A DNA stretch of 8,588 nt from JBFMAP01 sp964632135. GTDB taxonomy: Archaea; Micrarchaeota; Micrarchaeia; Burarchaeales; JBFMAP01. The position numbers and the translations under genes are program-made. Location: NCBI GenBank assembly GCA_964632135.1, contig CAZWEI010000048.1, positions 1-8,588 on the forward strand, in the 5' to 3' direction. The notes beneath the pieces are model-generated. The model was not told the DNA's origin. It did no database searches and saw nothing but the letters and a program-made list of their open reading frames with translations. Below are positions 6,916 through 8,588 of this stretch, piece after piece (the stretch's first letter is position 1; each line of letters starts with the position of its first letter).

Positions 6916-7194
6916 ATGAGACAAACGCAGCAAGTGCTCCACTATCCAAGACTGGATACCGTGCTCATGGTAGAGGACGCCATAAAAAAGGCCCGCGAAT
7001 ACCCCACCCGCGCGCAGCTCTGGCGTTCGTTGCCTAAGGGAGTGCAATACCAGACCCTCCAGCTCATCTTGGCCTACTTGCAGGAATCAAACAAAATCTT
7101 CGTCACGAAGGAAGGCAGGATAATGTGGGTGCTCGCGGAAAACCCGGCAGCCAAAAAGCTGCTGAAGGAAGGCGTCAGGTATGCACGAGGTTAG
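6916..7194 (+). CDS. Antitoxin-like winged-helix protein paired with RelE-type toxin
   Basis: The product is 92 residues from ATG 6916. TRAQLWRSLPKGVQYQTLQL followed by ILAYLQESNKIFVTKEGRIMWV reads as a helix-turn-helix plus a beta wing, a small DNA-binding domain. The Lys/Arg-rich end (AAKKLLKEGVRYARG) could embrace the toxin. It does not look like classical RelB, MazE or VapB. It ends 14 bases inside the toxin gene, so the pair is translationally coupled, as is normal when antitoxin precedes toxin. The longer frame from TTG 6889 is disfavoured because it would read through the operator and begin upstream of the predicted transcript; GTG 6907 remains an alternative. The likely role is to neutralise the toxin and repress the operon at 6889-6906. 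The function rests mainly on context. Confidence 0.7.
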   Translation: MRQTQQVLHYPRLDTVLMVEDAIKKAREYPTRAQLWRSLPKGVQYQTLQLILAYLQESNKIFVTKEGRIMWVLAENPAAKKLLKEGVRYARG

Positions 7195-7522
7195 CCTCAG
7201 CTCCGAATTCAACAAGGAGTTCATCGAGCTCAGAGCGAAAGCGGGGAGAGGGAACGGCGAAGCCCGTTATCTGCTCGAAATTGTTGAAAAGGGGCTTGCC
7301 AAGCTTATGGCGTCTCCGGAAGCGGGCAAGCACGTTCCAAAACGTCTCATCCCTAAAGAATACGTAGCAAAGTACGGCGTCACCAACCTCTGGAAGCTCA
7401 ATCTCGACTCCTACTGGCGCTTGATTTACACGCTGGAAGGCGACCGTGTCAAGCTCTACGCCATAGTCCTTGAAGTTCTCGACCATAAGAAATACGACCG
7501 CAAATTCGGATATCGTTCCTAA
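7181..7522 (+). CDS. RelE/ParE-superfamily toxin
   Basis: This 113-residue basic protein has the compact RelE layout. An N-terminal helical hairpin (about 8-45) is followed by KRLIPKEYVAKYGVTNLWKLNL (54-75), then SYWRLIYTL (77-85) in the beta sheet, and the C-terminal VLEVLDHKKYDRKFGY (96-111). The WRLIY strand, the basic HKKYDRKFGY end and the size match archaeal RelE-like toxins, which cut mRNA in the ribosome. H102, K103, K104, Y105, R107 and Y111 are candidate active-site residues. The ATG lies inside the antitoxin gene, with GGAAGG (7167-7172) upstream as a binding site. The frame is intact, so the toxin is probably functional. RelE and ParE cannot be cleanly separated by sequence alone, so a gyrase target is not excluded. 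Confidence 0.85.
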   Translation: MHEVSLSSEFNKEFIELRAKAGRGNGEARYLLEIVEKGLAKLMASPEAGKHVPKRLIPKEYVAKYGVTNLWKLNLDSYWRLIYTLEGDRVKLYAIVLEVLDHKKYDRKFGYRS

Positions 7523-7556
7523 CGAAGTCGGGTGCTAGTTTATACCTCTCTTGCTC

Positions 7557-7976
7557 CTAATGCAGCACTACAACCGGCACTTTCGCGTTCTTTATGACCT
7601 GGTCGCCCACGCTGCCGACTATGAACTTCTCCCACGTCCTTCGCGCCTCGCCGCCTATCAAAATCAGGTCCGCTTTCTCCTTCTCCGCGAACGAAAGAAT
7701 TTCCATGGATGGGATTCCCTCGAGGAGATGCGTCTCCACTTTCGCGCCCCGCGATGAGAACTCGCCCTCTGCCTCGCGCAGGCATTCGGCGTATTCCCTC
7801 CTAATATCCTCCCCTGCAATCGAGGACTGCGCGAGCGTCGAGGCCGCGCTGAAAACGGTCGGGAAAACGCTCACCACGAACACGTGGCATCTCGAAGCGT
7901 CCCCGCACACCGTTTCAATAAATTTGGTTGCGAGCTTCGTCACGTGAACCGATGTCGTTGCGAGAAGTATCTTCAC
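7557..7976 (-). CDS. Universal stress protein (UspA family)
   Basis: A 139-residue single-domain Usp protein is predicted: an N-terminal strand KILLATTSV, a central SSIAGEDIRREYAECLREAEGEF helix, AKVETHLLEG, and the closing ADLILIGGEARRTWEKFIVGSVGDQVIKNAKVPVVVL. The last part matches the Gx2Gx9GS ATP-binding signature except that the second Gly is Ala (GGEA). Family members are cytoplasmic, often dimeric, and linked to stress survival; a partner is not known here. I chose GTG 7976 because GGTG lies five bases upstream (7982-7985) and the protein then begins MKILLA, the usual Usp N-terminus. ATG 7994 would add six residues containing the binding site. The gene lies 39 bases downstream of the ACT-domain gene and is probably cotranscribed with it. 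It converges on the toxin gene across 34 bases. Confidence 0.85.
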   Translation of the reverse strand: MKILLATTSVHVTKLATKFIETVCGDASRCHVFVVSVFPTVFSAASTLAQSSIAGEDIRREYAECLREAEGEFSSRGAKVETHLLEGIPSMEILSFAEKEKADLILIGGEARRTWEKFIVGSVGDQVIKNAKVPVVVLH

Positions 7977-7981
7977 CAAAC

Positions 7982-7985
7982 CACC
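7982..7985 (-). promoter_or_regulatory. Ribosome binding site that fixes the usp start
   Basis: GGTG on the minus strand lies five bases before GTG 7976. It matches the archaeal 16S anti-Shine-Dalgarno and supports the shorter start over ATG 7994. Confidence 0.55.
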
Positions 7986-8015
7986 AACAAGCATAAGCAA
8001 TCAAGCGCAGCGCGC

Positions 8016-8426
8016 TCACGGGCTCAGAGGCCTCATCTCAACCTTGAGCGCGTTCTTTGCCTTCGCTAAAATATCCATGAGTTTTTCGCGCGGGAGTTTC
8101 GCCGTTCCCATATCCACCACGAAAATCAGGCTCGCGTTCTTCCCGCTCGGCATCTGCGTCACGCTCTCTATGTTCGCGTTCGCGTTTCCAAGGAGGTTGC
8201 AGAACGCCCCGAGCGAGCCGGGCACGTCCCTCATCTCCACCTTTATCTCGTACAGCATCTTGTCGGGGTCGTTTATCGCGTGCAGCACTATCTCGCCGTA
8301 CTGCGGGTTCTCGGTTATCACGAAATAACTGCCTTCCCTCGCGCCCACGCTCTCGAGCACGGGTTTCGGAATCCTCAGGCTCCCGTCGCGGGCAAGCCTC
8401 GCGACCTCAATGTTCCTCGCAGCCAT
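8016..8426 (-). CDS. AbrB-like/ACT domain fusion, putative amino-acid-responsive regulator
   Basis: The product has 136 residues. At about 5-50, VARLARDGSLRIPKPVLESVG followed by GSYFVITEN and EIVLHAI resembles the AbrB/SpoVT swapped-hairpin DNA-binding fold. At about 58-134, YEIKVEMRDVPGSLGAFCNLLGNANANIESVTQMPSG begins an ACT domain. Its DVPGSLG loop (67-73) is the usual small-ligand site, and a strand (ASLIFVVDMG) and helix complete the unit. ACT domains bind amino acids and regulate metabolic enzymes or transcription. A regulator that senses an amino acid is the simplest reading, but an enzyme-associated regulatory subunit is possible. GGTGAG (8430-8435) precedes the ATG. The usp gene follows 39 bases downstream on the same strand. 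No catalytic domain is attached. The domain calls are firm for ACT and moderate for AbrB. Confidence 0.8.
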   Translation of the reverse strand: MAARNIEVARLARDGSLRIPKPVLESVGAREGSYFVITENPQYGEIVLHAINDPDKMLYEIKVEMRDVPGSLGAFCNLLGNANANIESVTQMPSGKNASLIFVVDMGTAKLPREKLMDILAKAKNALKVEMRPLSP

Positions 8427-8429
8427 AAT

Positions 8430-8435
8430 CTCACC
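8430..8435 (-). promoter_or_regulatory. Shine-Dalgarno of the ACT-domain gene
   Basis: GGTGAG on the minus strand, three bases before ATG 8426, is a near-perfect archaeal binding site. A second purine stretch, AAGGAG, lies farther upstream. Confidence 0.6.
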
Positions 8436-8456
8436 GACTTATACTCTCCTTCTTGT

Positions 8457-8469
8457 ATTAAATATATTT
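8457..8469 (-). promoter_or_regulatory. TATA box for the ACT-usp transcript
   Basis: On the minus strand AAATATATTTAAT lies upstream of ATG 8426. A start about 25 bases downstream would fall near 8438, leaving a leader of about 12 nucleotides that begins just before GGTGAG. This is the most TATA-like stretch on this side of the window and suggests that ACT and usp have their own promoter, separate from the upstream membrane protein. Confidence 0.6.
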
Positions 8470-8476
8470 CCTCAAC

Positions 8477-8588
8477 TCACTTTCTCTGGAGTTTCATTTT
8501 TACGTACTCCAAAAGGCGCGCGAGCGTGTAAAGCAGCGCGCCCTTCCTTACCAAAATCAGCACGAGCACGATGAGCGCGGAAACCGGT
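8477..8588 (-). CDS. C-terminal end of a membrane protein (partial)
   Basis: Read from the right edge on the minus strand, the frame gives PVSALIVLVLILV, then RKGALLYTLARLLEYVKMKLQRK, ending at TGA (8477-8479). The first part is a clear membrane segment; the Lys/Arg-rich tail is expected to be cytoplasmic. The GC-rich codon use matches the neighbouring resident genes. The start and most of the protein lie beyond the window, so no family can be assigned. Its stop is about 50 bases before the ACT-domain ATG, with the ACT promoter in between. Confidence 0.6.
   Translation of the reverse strand, partial: PVSALIVLVLILVRKGALLYTLARLLEYVKMKLQRK

Noticed and set aside
7523..7556. Possible bidirectional terminator between toxin and usp
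   Set aside because: No hairpin or long T tract is visible in these 34 bases.
7594..7947. Plus-strand frame opposite usp (also 7551-7757 and 8044-8328)
   Set aside because: The minus-strand genes carry the Usp and ACT motifs; the plus-strand products look like random reverse translations.
8515..8542. Inverted repeat GGCGCGC / GCGCGCC with a 14-base loop
   Set aside because: It is inside a GC-rich coding end, and the arms are simple GC alternation likely by chance. It is not followed by a T run on either strand.

Overview
The window looks like a chromosomal segment of an archaeon. The signs are secF lying upstream of secD (the archaeal order), TATA-like promoter boxes with short leaders, GGTG-type ribosome binding sites, heavy use of AGG/AGA (Arg) and ATA (Ile) codons, and an AbrB-like/ACT fusion protein. 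The lineage cannot be fixed from this stretch alone.

Layout from left to right. At 1-153 is the 3' end of an unrecognised gene. One base later, at 155-2695, a copper-exporting P1B-type ATPase with fused YHS and HMA metal-binding domains begins. Its linker is encoded by two tandem perfect hairpins (587-638). An AT-rich gap follows, holding a small unrecognised gene (2879-3073) whose reading frame seems to continue upstream without a normal start codon. Next is the secF-secD pair (3159-5960), encoding the membrane proteins that assist Sec-dependent export. SecF is unusually large and has a His-rich tail. A second AT-rich stretch (about 5961-6910) carries an orphan nucleotidyltransferase resembling AbiEii-type toxins (6089-6772). 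A compact RelE-superfamily toxin-antitoxin pair (6916-7522) follows, with an 18-bp palindrome between its TATA box and start codon. On the minus strand, transcribed toward the toxin-antitoxin pair, are an AbrB-like/ACT putative regulator (8016-8426), a universal stress protein (7557-7976), and, at the right edge, the C-terminus of a membrane protein (8477-8588).

The GC-rich genes (copA, secFD, usp, ACT) read as the resident genome. The AT-rich genes read as later arrivals. The points most worth attention are the paired GCGAAGC-tipped hairpins inside copA, the hidden extension of the small gene near 2.73 kb, the enlarged SecF ectodomain, and the nucleotidyltransferase plus toxin-antitoxin islet. 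I see no RNA genes, CRISPR arrays, transposases or integrases.
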